Shown here in pieces: positions 31,643 through 40,194 of a DNA stretch of 64,000 nucleotides (position 1 is the stretch's first letter; every line of letters begins with the position of its first letter). Origin of the DNA: GCA-003244245 sp036501085 (GTDB lineage: Bacteria > Actinomycetota > Actinomycetes > Mycobacteriales > Pseudonocardiaceae). A program made the position numbers and the translations under genes. The notes under the pieces are model-generated. The model did not search any database, was not told where the DNA came from, and saw only the letters and a list, made by a program, of their open reading frames with translations. Location: contig DASYAZ010000032.1 of assembly GCA_036501085.1 (NCBI GenBank), forward strand, positions 1-64,000, read 5' to 3'.

Positions 31643-32665
31643 TTAAGGGACGGGCGGGATCGAGCCCTTGCGGAGGTTTTCCAGCGCTGAGCCGTACCGG
31701 TTCGCTACTCGCTCGTTCAGTGCAGAATCACCTCCGGGCACCGGCTGGATGAAGATCTCGTCCAGGTCGGTGAACTCGGTCCGCAGCTCGCCGTCGATGC
31801 GTACACACGCATGCTCCAGTTCGGCTGCGGACAGCGAGTCGGTGAAGTCCACCCGGGCGCACAGCAGAATCCGGTCGGTACCTGTCAGCATGGTCAGCAG
31901 ATCGACCACCTGCTCAACCTCCGGTTGGGTGAGCAACCGCTCATGCACTGCACGGACCAGACGCACGTCAGCCTGCTGCCCGATGAGCAGCCCCATGTTG
32001 GTCCGGCCCAGCAGGTAAGCCACGCCGGCGAGAAGGGCCCCGATCAGCAACGACGCCAGTCCATCCCAGAGCGCCGAACCGGTGAGCAGGTGAAGGCCGA
32101 CCCCGGCGAAAGCGATGAGCAGGCCGATCAACGCCGCCGAGTCCTCGTAGAAAACCGTCTTGACGGTCGGATCGTCGGTGTTGCGCAAATGCTGGCGCAG
32201 CGTCCGGTTCTCTTCAGCCTTCTCCTGGCGGATCTGGCGAACGGCCCGGACCCACGACGTCCCCTCGATCACGAACGACAGCCCCAGGACGAGAAACGCT
32301 ACCCAGACAAAAGTTTGCTCCTCACCTGATCCGAAGATGGTGCGGACACCTTCGAATCCCGAGAAGATCGCACCCGTCACGAATATCGATACCGCCGCGA
32401 TAAGCGACCAGAAGAACCGCACCTTGCCGTAGCCGAAAGGGTGCCGCCGATCAGCTGGTCGCTCAGATTGCCGAAGCGCCGCCAGCAGCAGGCCCTCGGT
32501 GGCGGTGTCGGCCACTGAGTGCGCGGCCTCGGCCAGCATCGCTGCCGACCCGGTCAGCAATCCGGCAACCGCCTTCATCACCGCGATCAGCGCATTGGCC
32601 GCCAAGGCCACCACGACGGTGAGGGTGCTCTCCCCGCCACTCCCAGAGCCCTGCTCGTTCGGCAT
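31643..32665 (-). CDS. Cation diffusion facilitator (CDF) transporter
   Basis: A 340-residue CDF exporter of ordinary architecture: six membrane helices and a C-terminal cytoplasmic domain. The metal-site helices read AEAAHSVADTATEG (H-x3-D) and FYEDSAALIGL, an E-D variant of the usual HxxxD second site that points to a Zn/Co/Mn-type or iron-type exporter. HPFGYGKVRFFWSLI is the typical loop after helix two. The C-terminal domain covers residues 230-320. It differs from the CDF gene at 2314, which has a Cys-rich tail and no such domain. The metal is not assignable. Confidence 0.9.
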   Translation of the reverse strand: MPNEQGSGSGGESTLTVVVALAANALIAVMKAVAGLLTGSAAMLAEAAHSVADTATEGLLLAALRQSERPADRRHPFGYGKVRFFWSLIAAVSIFVTGAIFSGFEGVRTIFGSGEEQTFVWVAFLVLGLSFVIEGTSWVRAVRQIRQEKAEENRTLRQHLRNTDDPTVKTVFYEDSAALIGLLIAFAGVGLHLLTGSALWDGLASLLIGALLAGVAYLLGRTNMGLLIGQQADVRLVRAVHERLLTQPEVEQVVDLLTMLTGTDRILLCARVDFTDSLSAAELEHACVRIDGELRTEFTDLDEIFIQPVPGGDSALNERVANRYGSALENLRKGSIPPVP

Positions 32666-32703
32666 GGAGACATCCCTTGTCGATCGGCTGGCCCCGGTGA
32701 ATC

Positions 32704-32733
32704 AGCTAACCCCCTTTGTTCCCGGGGTCAGCT
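32704..32733. terminator. Hairpin between cimA and the CDF gene
   Basis: AGCTAACCCC pairs with GGGGTCAGCT with one mismatch around a roughly 10-base loop. It lies directly at the 3' end of cimA (touching its stop codon) and upstream of the CDF start. No U run follows, so it may end cimA transcription only partly. Confidence 0.45.
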
Positions 32734-34388
32734 CACTTTAAACTCAATCCGGAAGATTCGGGCGTTCCCACCCTTTCCCATTCATGGTGGCGCAGCGCTG
32801 CGTAGGTCATCGCGTCCAGCAGCGCCAGCCAGGAGGCCTCCACCACGTTGCCATGCACACCGACCGTCGTCCAGGACCCCGCCCCGTCGCTGGTCTCCAC
32901 CAGCACCCGGGTCACCGCGTCGGTGCCGTAACTGCCAGGCAGGATGCGGACCTTGTAGTCGGACAGCTCGACGGCATCCAGCCACGGAACGTGAGCGCCC
33001 AAGGCCTGCCGCAATGCGCCGTCCAGCGCGTTGACCGGTCCGTTGCCCTCCGCAGTGGCGATCACCCGCTCCCCCGCCACATGCACCTTCACCGTCGCTT
33101 GCGCGACCACCTCCCCATCCGCGGCGTGGTCCACCACCACCCGATAGGACTCCAGCCGGAACGGCGGCGCGGGAGGTGCCTCGTCCACCTCGTGACGCAC
33201 CAGCAGTTCGAAGGAGGCGTCCGCGGCCTCGAAGGACCAGCCCTGGGATTCGAGCTCCTTGACCCGCGCGGTGACCACACCGACTTCCGCCGTGCGGCCG
33301 GCCAGGTCAAGCCCGAGCTCGGCTCCCTTGAGCTCGACGCTGGCCCGGCCGGCCATCTCCGTCACCAGCACGCGCTGCGAGTTGCCCACCACGGCAGGAT
33401 CCAGGTGGTTGTACAACTCCGGAGCCACTTTGATCGCACTGGCGTGCAGCCCCGCCTTGTGAGCGAAGGCCGACCTCCCGACGTAAGCCTGGTGGGTGTC
33501 GGGAGCCAGGTTGGCGATCTCGGCCAGCGCGAGTGAGGTGCGGGTCAACTCGGCCATCCCGTATTCCGGTAGGACCGGCATTCCGAGCTTGGTAACCAGG
33601 TTGGCCGTGACGGCGAACAGATCCGCATTGCCGGCCCGCTCGCCATAACCGTTAGCGGTGCATTGAACGTGGGTCGCCCCGGCCTGCACCGCCGCGACTG
33701 AATTGGCCACCGCGCAGGCCGTGTCGTCCTGGCAGTGGATCCCCACCCGGAACCCGGTGCGGGCCACCACCTCGGCGACGGTGTCGGCAAGCTGCAACGG
33801 CAGTTGCCCCCCGTTGGTGTCGCAGAGCACGGTCACGTCGGCGCCCGCGGTGACGCCGGCCTCCAGTACTCGAAGCGCGCAGTCGGGGTCGGCGGCGTAG
33901 CCATCGAAGAAGTGCTCAGCATCGAGGAACACCCGCCGCCCCTCGCCGACCAGCAGCTCGACGGTATCCCGGACCATCGCGCACGCCTGGGCGACGTCCA
34001 CCCGCAGGGCCCGCTCCACGTGCCGCCGATCGGACTTCGCGACCAGTGTCACCACCGGAGCCCGCGACGCCAGCAGCGCCTGCACCTGCGGGTCCTCCGT
34101 GGCCGTGAGCCCGGCTCGGCGGGTCGAGCCGAAGGCCACCAGGACACCATGCTTCAACTCCAGCTCGCCGGCCGCCGCCCGGGCGAAGAACTCGGTGTCC
34201 TTGGGCAAGGCCCCCGGCCAGCCACCTTCGATGAAACCCACACCCAGTGCGTCCAGCAGCCGGGCCACCGCGAGCTTGTCGGGCACCGAGTAGGAGATTC
34301 CCTCTCGCTGAGCGCCGTCGCGCAGCGTGGTGTCGTAGAGGTGGAACTCGTCACCGAGCGGGGTACCGGCTGGGCTGGTGCGGGACAT
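32733..34388 (-). CDS. cimA: (R)-citramalate synthase
   Basis: A 551-residue enzyme of the isopropylmalate synthase superfamily, CimA type. It condenses acetyl-CoA with pyruvate to citramalate, giving 2-oxobutyrate for isoleucine without threonine. The catalytic start FHLYDTTLRDGAQREGIS holds the divalent metal Asp, and TNGGQLPLQLADTVAEVV and VGIHCQDDTACAVANSVAAV belong to the HMGL-like barrel. The LeuA-type regulatory domain spans about residues 400-540, so feedback inhibition is plausible. A homocitrate-type or 2-isopropylmalate activity is less likely because of the length and FIEGGWPGALPKD motif. The ATG at 34388 follows GGAG by nine bases. Transcription is controlled by the attenuator upstream. 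Confidence 0.9.
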   Translation of the reverse strand: MSRTSPAGTPLGDEFHLYDTTLRDGAQREGISYSVPDKLAVARLLDALGVGFIEGGWPGALPKDTEFFARAAAGELELKHGVLVAFGSTRRAGLTATEDPQVQALLASRAPVVTLVAKSDRRHVERALRVDVAQACAMVRDTVELLVGEGRRVFLDAEHFFDGYAADPDCALRVLEAGVTAGADVTVLCDTNGGQLPLQLADTVAEVVARTGFRVGIHCQDDTACAVANSVAAVQAGATHVQCTANGYGERAGNADLFAVTANLVTKLGMPVLPEYGMAELTRTSLALAEIANLAPDTHQAYVGRSAFAHKAGLHASAIKVAPELYNHLDPAVVGNSQRVLVTEMAGRASVELKGAELGLDLAGRTAEVGVVTARVKELESQGWSFEAADASFELLVRHEVDEAPPAPPFRLESYRVVVDHAADGEVVAQATVKVHVAGERVIATAEGNGPVNALDGALRQALGAHVPWLDAVELSDYKVRILPGSYGTDAVTRVLVETSDGAGSWTTVGVHGNVVEASWLALLDAMTYAALRHHEWERVGTPESSGLSLK

Positions 34389-34419
34389 CGTCAAGGCTCC
34401 AAGAGGTGTGCTGGCCAAC

Positions 34420-34449
34420 AAAAAAGACCCCTCGCGGATGCGAGAGGTC
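34420..34449 (-). terminator. Attenuator terminator of cimA
   Basis: On the minus strand GACCTCTCGC pairs with GCGAGGGGTC (one G-U pair) around a 4-base loop, followed by TTTTTT. This is a complete intrinsic terminator in the 5' leader, about 30 bases before the cimA start. A second hairpin of 11 bp (arms 34475-34485 and 34451-34461) lies just before it and overlaps the leader peptide codons. Confidence 0.9.
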
Positions 34450-34472
34450 TGCGCGTCGGGTGGTGGTGCTCG

Positions 34473-34517
34473 TTACCCGACGCGCTCGGCAATAATGACC
34501 ACAGAGTGGTGTGCCAC
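34473..34517 (-). CDS. cimA leader peptide (attenuation)
   Basis: A short frame of 14 codons reading VAHHSVVIIAERVG, or nine codons if it starts at the internal GTG at 34502. Two Val and two Ile codons in a row (VVII) come just before the 5' arm of the 11-bp hairpin that ends in the stop codon. Stalling for lack of charged Ile or Val tRNA would keep that arm free and favour read-through into cimA. A possible promoter -10 (CACACT, 34524-34529) would place the transcript start at the first codon, giving a leaderless message; its -35 is weak. Confidence 0.75.
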   Translation of the reverse strand: MAHHSVVIIAERVG

Positions 34518-34616
34518 GACCGCAGTGTGGCACAGCCGACAGGGGAAGGAAACCACCCACAGGTATCAGCGACGGCGTGTGCCGGCTCTTCCGCAGGTAA
34601 CGACCGTGAGGTGGAC

Positions 34617-35423
34617 ATGACCTACGCGCTGAGGCTTAGTGACGACGAGCGGGCCCGGTACCGGATGATGGCGCTGCGGGCACGCGAACAAGAAGCCGAC
34701 CTGTGGCAGCTGGCGGGACTCACGCCCGGTGCGCAGGTCGCCGATGTGGGGTGCGGACCCGGGGCGATGGCGGCCGTGGTAGCCGAGACCGTCGGCCCCG
34801 ACGGTTACGTGGTCGGCATCGATGCCGATGAGCAGGCGGTGCAGGCAGCGACGGCAGCGCTGGCCGGCGTTTCGAATGCTGAGGTGCGGTCCGGCCGTGC
34901 CGAGGAGACCGGGCTGGCTGACGGGTCGTTCGACACCGTCATGCTGCGCCACGTGCTGGCGCACAACGGCGGTGCCGAGCAGCGGATCGTCGACCACCTC
35001 GCCCGGCTGGTCCGGCCCGGTGGACGGGTGTACCTGGTGGACATGGACCTGCCCTCCATCGGCGTCTTCCCCTCGCTTCCCGACGTCGAGCAACTCATGC
35101 ACCGCTACCTGCAGTGGCACGCCGAGCGCGGCAATGACGTGCGGATCGGTCGGCGCTTGGCCGAGCTGGGCCGCGCCGCCGGCCTGGCGGTCGAAGAGTT
35201 CCGGGGCTGGTTCGAGATCATCAAGGTCCCGCCAGGCATGCGCGGACCCGCCTGGGCCGCACGCGAGTCACTGGTGGCAGACGGGCTGGCCACCGACGAG
35301 GACCTCGCACGGTGGACCGCCGCATTCGACGAGATCGATTCCTGGACCGAGCGCCCCCAGTTCATCGGTGGCGCCTTCGCCGCGGTCTGCCGGCGCCCGC
35401 TGGAGCCTGGCTCGCTACCGTGA
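34617..35423 (+). CDS. Class I SAM-dependent methyltransferase
   Basis: A 268-residue methyltransferase of the UbiE/Methyltransf_11 type. SAM-binding motif I is VADVGCGPGAMAAVVAETVG, motif II lies in YVVGIDADEQAV, and the post-motif GLADGSFDTVMLRHVLAHNG precedes LVRPGGRVYLVDMD. The substrate is unknown. The ATG at 34617 follows GAGGTGG; the open frame upstream overlaps cimA in antisense and is not coding. The DUF397 gene starts five bases after the stop. Confidence 0.88.
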   Translation: MTYALRLSDDERARYRMMALRAREQEADLWQLAGLTPGAQVADVGCGPGAMAAVVAETVGPDGYVVGIDADEQAVQAATAALAGVSNAEVRSGRAEETGLADGSFDTVMLRHVLAHNGGAEQRIVDHLARLVRPGGRVYLVDMDLPSIGVFPSLPDVEQLMHRYLQWHAERGNDVRIGRRLAELGRAAGLAVEEFRGWFEIIKVPPGMRGPAWAARESLVADGLATDEDLARWTAAFDEIDSWTERPQFIGGAFAAVCRRPLEPGSLP

Positions 35424-35428
35424 GCACC

Positions 35429-35677
35429 ATGAGTGACATCGTCGACGACAAGAAGCACATCCGCGGCACGATCGACCTGTCGAACGCGGTGTGGCAGCGC
35501 GCGGCCGGCTCGGAAGAACTGGAGGGACCCCATCTGGAGATCGCGTTCGTGCAGGACGGCTACGTGGCGATGCGCAGCTCGGAGAAGCCCGTGGACTCCG
35601 AGACGCTGATCTTCACGCCAGCCGAGTGGGAAGCCTTCGTCCTCGGTGCCAAGGACGGCGAGTTCGACGTGATGTGA
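35429..35677 (+). CDS. DUF397 domain protein
   Basis: An 82-residue protein ending in the DUF397 pattern: LEIAFVQDGYVAMRSSEKPV followed by LIFTPAEWEAFVLGAKDGEFD. DUF397 proteins are abundant in Streptomyces and Pseudonocardiaceae and are usually paired with an XRE-type regulator. No such regulator is adjacent; instead it follows the methyltransferase by five bases on the same strand, so cotranscription is likely. The ATG at 35429 is used. Confidence 0.88.
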   Translation: MSDIVDDKKHIRGTIDLSNAVWQRAAGSEELEGPHLEIAFVQDGYVAMRSSEKPVDSETLIFTPAEWEAFVLGAKDGEFDVM

Positions 35678-35685
35678 CGGTGTGG

Positions 35686-36735
35686 CTAGAGGCCGGCGCG
35701 TTCGACGCGTTGGCTGGAGGAGACGAGGGCCGCTAGGCGATCACCGATGGAGTGGGTACCGCCCGGGTGGGTGTGATCCCGGGTGGCCAGGTCGAAGGCC
35801 ACCGCAGCTTCCACCCGGCGGGACGGCTCGTCCAGCCCCAAATGGGCAAGCATGAGCCCGATCGACAGCACGGCCGCGGTCGGGTCCGCGACGCCCTGAC
35901 CCGCGATGTCCGGGGCCGAGCCGTGTACCGGCTCGAACATGCTGGGGTTGCGCCGGGTGACATCGAGATTCCCGCTGGCGGCCAACCCGATGCCCCCGGT
36001 GACTGCTGCCGCGAGGTCGGTCAGGATGTCGCCGAACAGGTTGTCGGTGACGATCACATCGAACCGGCCGGGGTCGGTGACCAGGTGAATCGTTGCTGCA
36101 TCGACGTGCTGGTAGGCCACCGTCACATCAGGATGCTGCAGCGAGACCTCCTCCACGATGCGCGACCACAAGGATCCGGCATGGGACAGCACGTTGGTCT
36201 TGTGCACCAGCGTCAGATGCCGACGTGGCCGCGCCGAGGCCCGGGCGAACGCATCGCGCACCACCCGCTCCACCCCGAACGCAGTGTTCAAGCTGACTTC
36301 GGTGGCGATCTCGTTCGGGGTGTCCTTGCGAAGCAGCCCGCCGTTGCCCGCATACGGGCCCTCGGTTCCCTCCCGGACCACGATCATGTCGATGCTCCCC
36401 GGGTCCGCGAGGGGACTGCGCACCCCCGGGTAGAGCCGCGCGGGACGCAGGTTCACGTGATGATCCAGCTCGAAGCGCAGCCGCAGCAGCAACCCACGTT
36501 CAAGGATCCCGCTGGGCACCGAGGGGTCACCCACCGCGCCGAGCAGGATGGCGTCATGCTGGCGGAGTTCGCCCAGTACCGACTCGGGAAGCAACTCGCC
36601 CGTGGAGTGCCAGCGCGCGGCGCCGAGATCGTAAGGCGTGGTCTCCGCATCGGGAGCGACCTCGTCCAAGACCTTGAGCGCCTCGCCGACCACCTCCGGG
36701 CCAATCCCATCGCCGGGGATCACCGCGAGCCGCAT
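35686..36735 (-). CDS. leuB: 3-Isopropylmalate dehydrogenase
   Basis: A 349-residue beta-decarboxylating dehydrogenase that oxidises 3-isopropylmalate in leucine synthesis using NAD+. The start motif MRLAVIPGDGIGPEVVGEAL is followed by the substrate loop RLRFELDHHVNLRPARLYPG, the YxH-type catalytic region (TLVHKTNVLSHAGSLW with the Lys), and the metal site VIVTDNLFGDILTDLAAAVTGG. The length fits actinobacterial LeuB. It lies downstream of serA on the same strand, as Rv2995c and Rv2996c in M. tuberculosis. Confidence 0.95.
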   Translation of the reverse strand: MRLAVIPGDGIGPEVVGEALKVLDEVAPDAETTPYDLGAARWHSTGELLPESVLGELRQHDAILLGAVGDPSVPSGILERGLLLRLRFELDHHVNLRPARLYPGVRSPLADPGSIDMIVVREGTEGPYAGNGGLLRKDTPNEIATEVSLNTAFGVERVVRDAFARASARPRRHLTLVHKTNVLSHAGSLWSRIVEEVSLQHPDVTVAYQHVDAATIHLVTDPGRFDVIVTDNLFGDILTDLAAAVTGGIGLAASGNLDVTRRNPSMFEPVHGSAPDIAGQGVADPTAAVLSIGLMLAHLGLDEPSRRVEAAVAFDLATRDHTHPGGTHSIGDRLAALVSSSQRVERAGL

Positions 36736-36921
36736 GTGCTACCTCCAGTGCCGGGTCCCGCCGTGAGACCCTCCGCAGCGGGCAGGTTACCCGCAGCTAC
36801 GTAAAGCACCGCGCGTGGATACCCCACACGGGGACACCCGAACGGGTATGTCTGCCGGACATCATGGACCGGCCGGACGGGGCCCCGCCAGCGGCCCGAT
36901 CGGCGGACCGAGCGTCATTGA

Positions 36922-38520
36922 TCAGTCGAACGTGACCGACCGCACCATCCGGGCACCCACCGACGATCCGATCGTCTCCAGCACCGGGCCGCCAACGGGC
37001 CGATCCACCCGCAAAACCATGATCGCGTCAGTGCCTTCGGTGGTCTGGCTGATCTGGGCCGCTACGATGTTGGCACCCGCCTCACCCAGCAGCGTACCGA
37101 CCACTCCCATCACCCCCGGGCGGTCCGGATACTCCATGAGCACCGCCTCCCCCTGAGCCCGCAGGTCGAAGCTCCGGCCGTTGAGCGCGACCAGCTTCGG
37201 CACCTGCCCCGGACCGGACAGCGTTCCCGATACCGAGTGCACCACGCCGTCCGCGAAGACGCCCCGCACGCTCACCACACTGCGGTGGCTGGGACTCTCC
37301 GGGACGCAGGTGACGGAGACGTCAACCCCGCGGTCCTGAGCCAGCCGCGGTGCGTTGACGAAGGTGACCTGCTGGTCGACGATGCCGGTGAGGATCCCGC
37401 GCAGCGCCGCCAGCCCCAACACGGAAACGTCCTCGGCAGCCAGCTCCCCGCGCACATCGACGGTCACCGTGACCGGCGAACGCCCGGTCAGCGCGGCCAG
37501 CACGGTGCCCAGCCGCTGGGTCAGCGGCAGCCAGGGCCGTACCTCTTCGCCCACTACCCCACCGTTGATCACGTTCACCGCATCGGGAACGAACTCGCCC
37601 CGCAACGCCTGCAGCACACTATGCGCGACATCGGTGCCCGCCCGGTCCTGCGCTTCGGTGGTGGACGCGCCCAGATGTGGCGTGACGACCACCTGAGGTA
37701 GCTCGAACAGCGGGCTGGCGGTGCACGGCTCGGTACTGAACACGTCGATACCGGCCCCGCCGACCTGCCCGTTGCGGATCGCCTCGGCCAGTGCCTGCTC
37801 ATCCACCAGCCCCCCGCGGGCGGCGTTGACGATCAGCACGCCCGGTTTGACCTTGGCCAGCTGGTCAGCACCGATCAGCCCGAGAGTCTCAGAGGTCTTG
37901 GGCAGGTGGATGGAGATGGCGTCGGCGCGGGAGAGCAGCTCATCCAGATCGACCAGTTCGATTCCCAGCTGCGCGGCTCGCCCCCGGGCCACGTAGGGGT
38001 CGTAGGCGATCAACGTCGTGCCGAATGCGGCCAGCCGCTGCGCCACCAGCTGGCCGATCTTGCCCAGGCCCACCACGCCCACGGTCTTGCCGGAGAGCTC
38101 GACGCCCCCGAAGGAGCTGCGTTTCCACTGCCCGCCACGCAGGCTGGCATCGGCTGCCGGGATATGCCGCGCCACCGCGAGCAGCAGGGCCACCGCGTGC
38201 TCGGCGGCCGAGACGATGTTGGAGGTGGGCGCGTTGACCACCATGACCCCGCGCTCGGTGGCCGCCGGCACATCGACGTTGTCCAAACCGACTCCGGCCC
38301 GCGCGATGACCTTGAGCCGGGGGGCGCTGGCCAGGGCCTCAGCGTCGACTCTGGTGGCAGAGCGCACCAGCAGCGCCTCGGCGCCGGCCAGCGCCTCGAA
38401 CAACGCTGGGCGATCGGTGCCATCGACGTGCTGGACGTCGAACTCGGCGCCGAACACATCGAGCACTGAGGGAGCCAGCTTCTCGGCGATCAGGACGACA
38501 GGTCGGATCACATCGGTCAC
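36922..38520 (-). CDS. serA: D-3-phosphoglycerate dehydrogenase, long form
   Basis: A 532-residue enzyme that starts serine synthesis by oxidising 3-phosphoglycerate. It has the substrate and Rossmann domains (VGVVGLGKIGQLVAQRLAAF, the Arg in VNAARGGLVDEQAL, and the catalytic His in VVTPHLGASTTEAQ), then the allosteric substrate-binding domain (about 320-450), and finally the C-terminal ACT domain (GVMGVVGTLLGEAGANIVAA). This is the type I form seen in mycobacteria, inhibited by serine. The GTG at 38520 begins TDVIRPVVLIAEKLAPSV. A large palindrome lies 30 bases upstream. Confidence 0.95.
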   Translation of the reverse strand: MTDVIRPVVLIAEKLAPSVLDVFGAEFDVQHVDGTDRPALFEALAGAEALLVRSATRVDAEALASAPRLKVIARAGVGLDNVDVPAATERGVMVVNAPTSNIVSAAEHAVALLLAVARHIPAADASLRGGQWKRSSFGGVELSGKTVGVVGLGKIGQLVAQRLAAFGTTLIAYDPYVARGRAAQLGIELVDLDELLSRADAISIHLPKTSETLGLIGADQLAKVKPGVLIVNAARGGLVDEQALAEAIRNGQVGGAGIDVFSTEPCTASPLFELPQVVVTPHLGASTTEAQDRAGTDVAHSVLQALRGEFVPDAVNVINGGVVGEEVRPWLPLTQRLGTVLAALTGRSPVTVTVDVRGELAAEDVSVLGLAALRGILTGIVDQQVTFVNAPRLAQDRGVDVSVTCVPESPSHRSVVSVRGVFADGVVHSVSGTLSGPGQVPKLVALNGRSFDLRAQGEAVLMEYPDRPGVMGVVGTLLGEAGANIVAAQISQTTEGTDAIMVLRVDRPVGGPVLETIGSSVGARMVRSVTFD

Positions 38521-38549
38521 GACCGCCAAGTCTAAGCCGACGGCCGTGA

Positions 38550-38615
38550 CCGCATTCAGCGGGCTGAGCGGGGTTATCGGGCACCGAGTCACCCCGCTCA
38601 GCCCGCTGAATGCGG
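38550..38615. repeat. Near-perfect 24-bp palindrome between ilvC and serA
   Basis: Left arm 38550-38573 and right arm 38592-38615 are exact reverse complements over 24 bases (core AGCGGGCTGAGCGGGG), with an 18-base loop. It would form a very stable hairpin in either transcript. There is no U run. It may end or attenuate ilvC transcription before serA, or be a member of a dispersed intergenic repeat family. Confidence 0.85.
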
Positions 38616-38635
38616 GGTGGCGGTGCGGGGTGGCC

Positions 38636-39649
38636 TCAGGCGGTGCCGGTGAGGGGGCGGTCGATCCAGGACATCAGGCCGCGCAACCGCCCTCCGACCT
38701 GCTCGATGGGGTGCTGCTCGCCCTCGGCGCGCAGCTTGGTGTAGTTCGGCCGCCCGTTGTCGTCCTCGGCGACCCACTCCCGGGCGAAGCTGCCGTCCTG
38801 GATCTCGCTGAGGATCCGGCGCATCTCATCCTTGACCTCGGGAGTGATGATTCGCGGTCCGCGGGTGAGGTCCCCGTACTCGGCGGTATCGGAGATCGAG
38901 TAGCGCATCCGGGAGATCCCGCCCTCATACATCAGGTCCACGATCAGCTTGACCTCGTGCAGGCACTCGAAGTAGGCCACCTCGGGCGCGTACCCGGCCT
39001 CGGTGAGCACCTCGAAACCCGCCTGAACCAGCGCGGTCATCCCGCCACAGAGCACGGTCTGCTCGCCGAAGAGATCGGTCTCGGTCTCCTCGGTGAACGT
39101 GGTCTTGATCACTCCAGCCCGGGTGCCGCCGATCGCCTTGGCATAGGCGAGGGCCAGCGCCTGCGCCCCACCGCTCGGGTCCTGCTCGACCGCGATCAGG
39201 CAGGGCACCCCCTTACCATCGGCGAACTGCCGGCGCACCAGGTGACCCGGCCCCTTGGGCGCCACCATCGCCACGTCCACATCGGAGGGCGCCTGGATCA
39301 GGCCGTAACGGATATTGAACCCATGCCCGAACATCAGCGCGTCGCCCGAGTTCAGGTTGGGCGCGATGTCCTCGGCATAGATGGTGCGCTGCTTGGTGTC
39401 CGGCGCGAGGATCATGATGACGTCAGCCTCGGCGGCGGCCTGTGCCGGTGTCATCACCGGCAGGCCCTCATCGGCCGCCTTGGGGCGGGACCTGGAACCC
39501 TCGGGCAGGCCGACTCGGACGTCGACCCCGGAGTCACGCAGGCTCAGCGCGTGCGCGTGCCCCTGGCTGCCGTAACCGATCACGGCGACCTTGCGCCGGG
39601 CGATGATCCCCAGATCCGCGTCACTGTCGTAGAAAACCTCTGCAGTCAT
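38636..39649 (-). CDS. ilvC: Ketol-acid reductoisomerase
   Basis: A 337-residue class I enzyme catalysing the second step of valine and isoleucine synthesis (isomerisation and NADPH reduction of acetohydroxy acids). The Rossmann motif is VAVIGYGSQGHAHALSLRDS, with the cofactor-loop residues VGLPEGSRSRPKA. The metal-binding knotted domain carries ETETDLFGEQTVLCGGMTAL, with its Asp and Glu ligands, and KLIVDLMYEGGISRMRYSIS. Length and motifs are standard. It is the third gene of ilvB-ilvN-ilvC. Confidence 0.97.
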   Translation of the reverse strand: MTAEVFYDSDADLGIIARRKVAVIGYGSQGHAHALSLRDSGVDVRVGLPEGSRSRPKAADEGLPVMTPAQAAAEADVIMILAPDTKQRTIYAEDIAPNLNSGDALMFGHGFNIRYGLIQAPSDVDVAMVAPKGPGHLVRRQFADGKGVPCLIAVEQDPSGGAQALALAYAKAIGGTRAGVIKTTFTEETETDLFGEQTVLCGGMTALVQAGFEVLTEAGYAPEVAYFECLHEVKLIVDLMYEGGISRMRYSISDTAEYGDLTRGPRIITPEVKDEMRRILSEIQDGSFAREWVAEDDNGRPNYTKLRAEGEQHPIEQVGGRLRGLMSWIDRPLTGTA

Positions 39650-39687
39650 CCGTAGCTCCTTCTCGGGGTACTGGGTTATGCGCCGTA

Positions 39688-40194
39688 TCAGCGGACCGGA
39701 CCGGCGATGATCGCCCGGGAACCACGGCCCAGCGCGACCATGCCGGACTGCACCATCTCGCGGATGCCGAAGGGCTCAAGCATCCGCAGCAGCGCATCGA
39801 GTTTGTCCGCGGTGCCGGTGGCCTCGATGGTCAGCGCCTCGGGCGAGACGTCGACGACCTTGGCCCGGAACAGCGACACGGTCTCCAGCACCTGGGACCG
39901 CACCGTGGTGTCGGCCCGGACCTTCACCAGCAACAGCTCCCGCTGCACCGCCGTTGCCGGCTCCAGTTCCACGATCTTAATCACGTTGATCAGCTTGTTC
40001 AGCTGCTTGGTGACCTGCTCCAGGGGCAGCTCATCGACGGCCACCACGATGGTCATCCGGGAGATGTCGGCGTTCTCGGTCGGCCCGACAGCCAGGGAGT
40101 GGATGTTGAACCCCCGGCGGCTGAACAACCCTGCCACCCGGGCCAGCACACCAGGTTTGTTCTCCACCAGCACCGACATGATGTGCGTGGTCAT
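39688..40194 (-). CDS. ilvN: Acetolactate synthase small (regulatory) subunit
   Basis: A 168-residue regulatory subunit with an N-terminal ACT domain that binds valine (HIMSVLVENKPGVLARVAGL, FNIHSLAVGPTENADISRMT) and the C-terminal ALS_ss_C domain (RADTTVRSQVLETVSLFRAK, MLEPFGIREMVQSGMVAL). It activates IlvB and gives valine feedback. The ATG at 40194 overlaps the ilvB stop (ATGA), so the subunits are translationally coupled. Confidence 0.97.
   Translation of the reverse strand: MTTHIMSVLVENKPGVLARVAGLFSRRGFNIHSLAVGPTENADISRMTIVVAVDELPLEQVTKQLNKLINVIKIVELEPATAVQRELLLVKVRADTTVRSQVLETVSLFRAKVVDVSPEALTIEATGTADKLDALLRMLEPFGIREMVQSGMVALGRGSRAIIAGPVR

Noticed and set aside
30534..31646. 370-codon plus-strand frame opposite the AI-2E-type gene
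   Set aside because: Again the Gln/Asp/His-rich mirror of a membrane protein with no homology.
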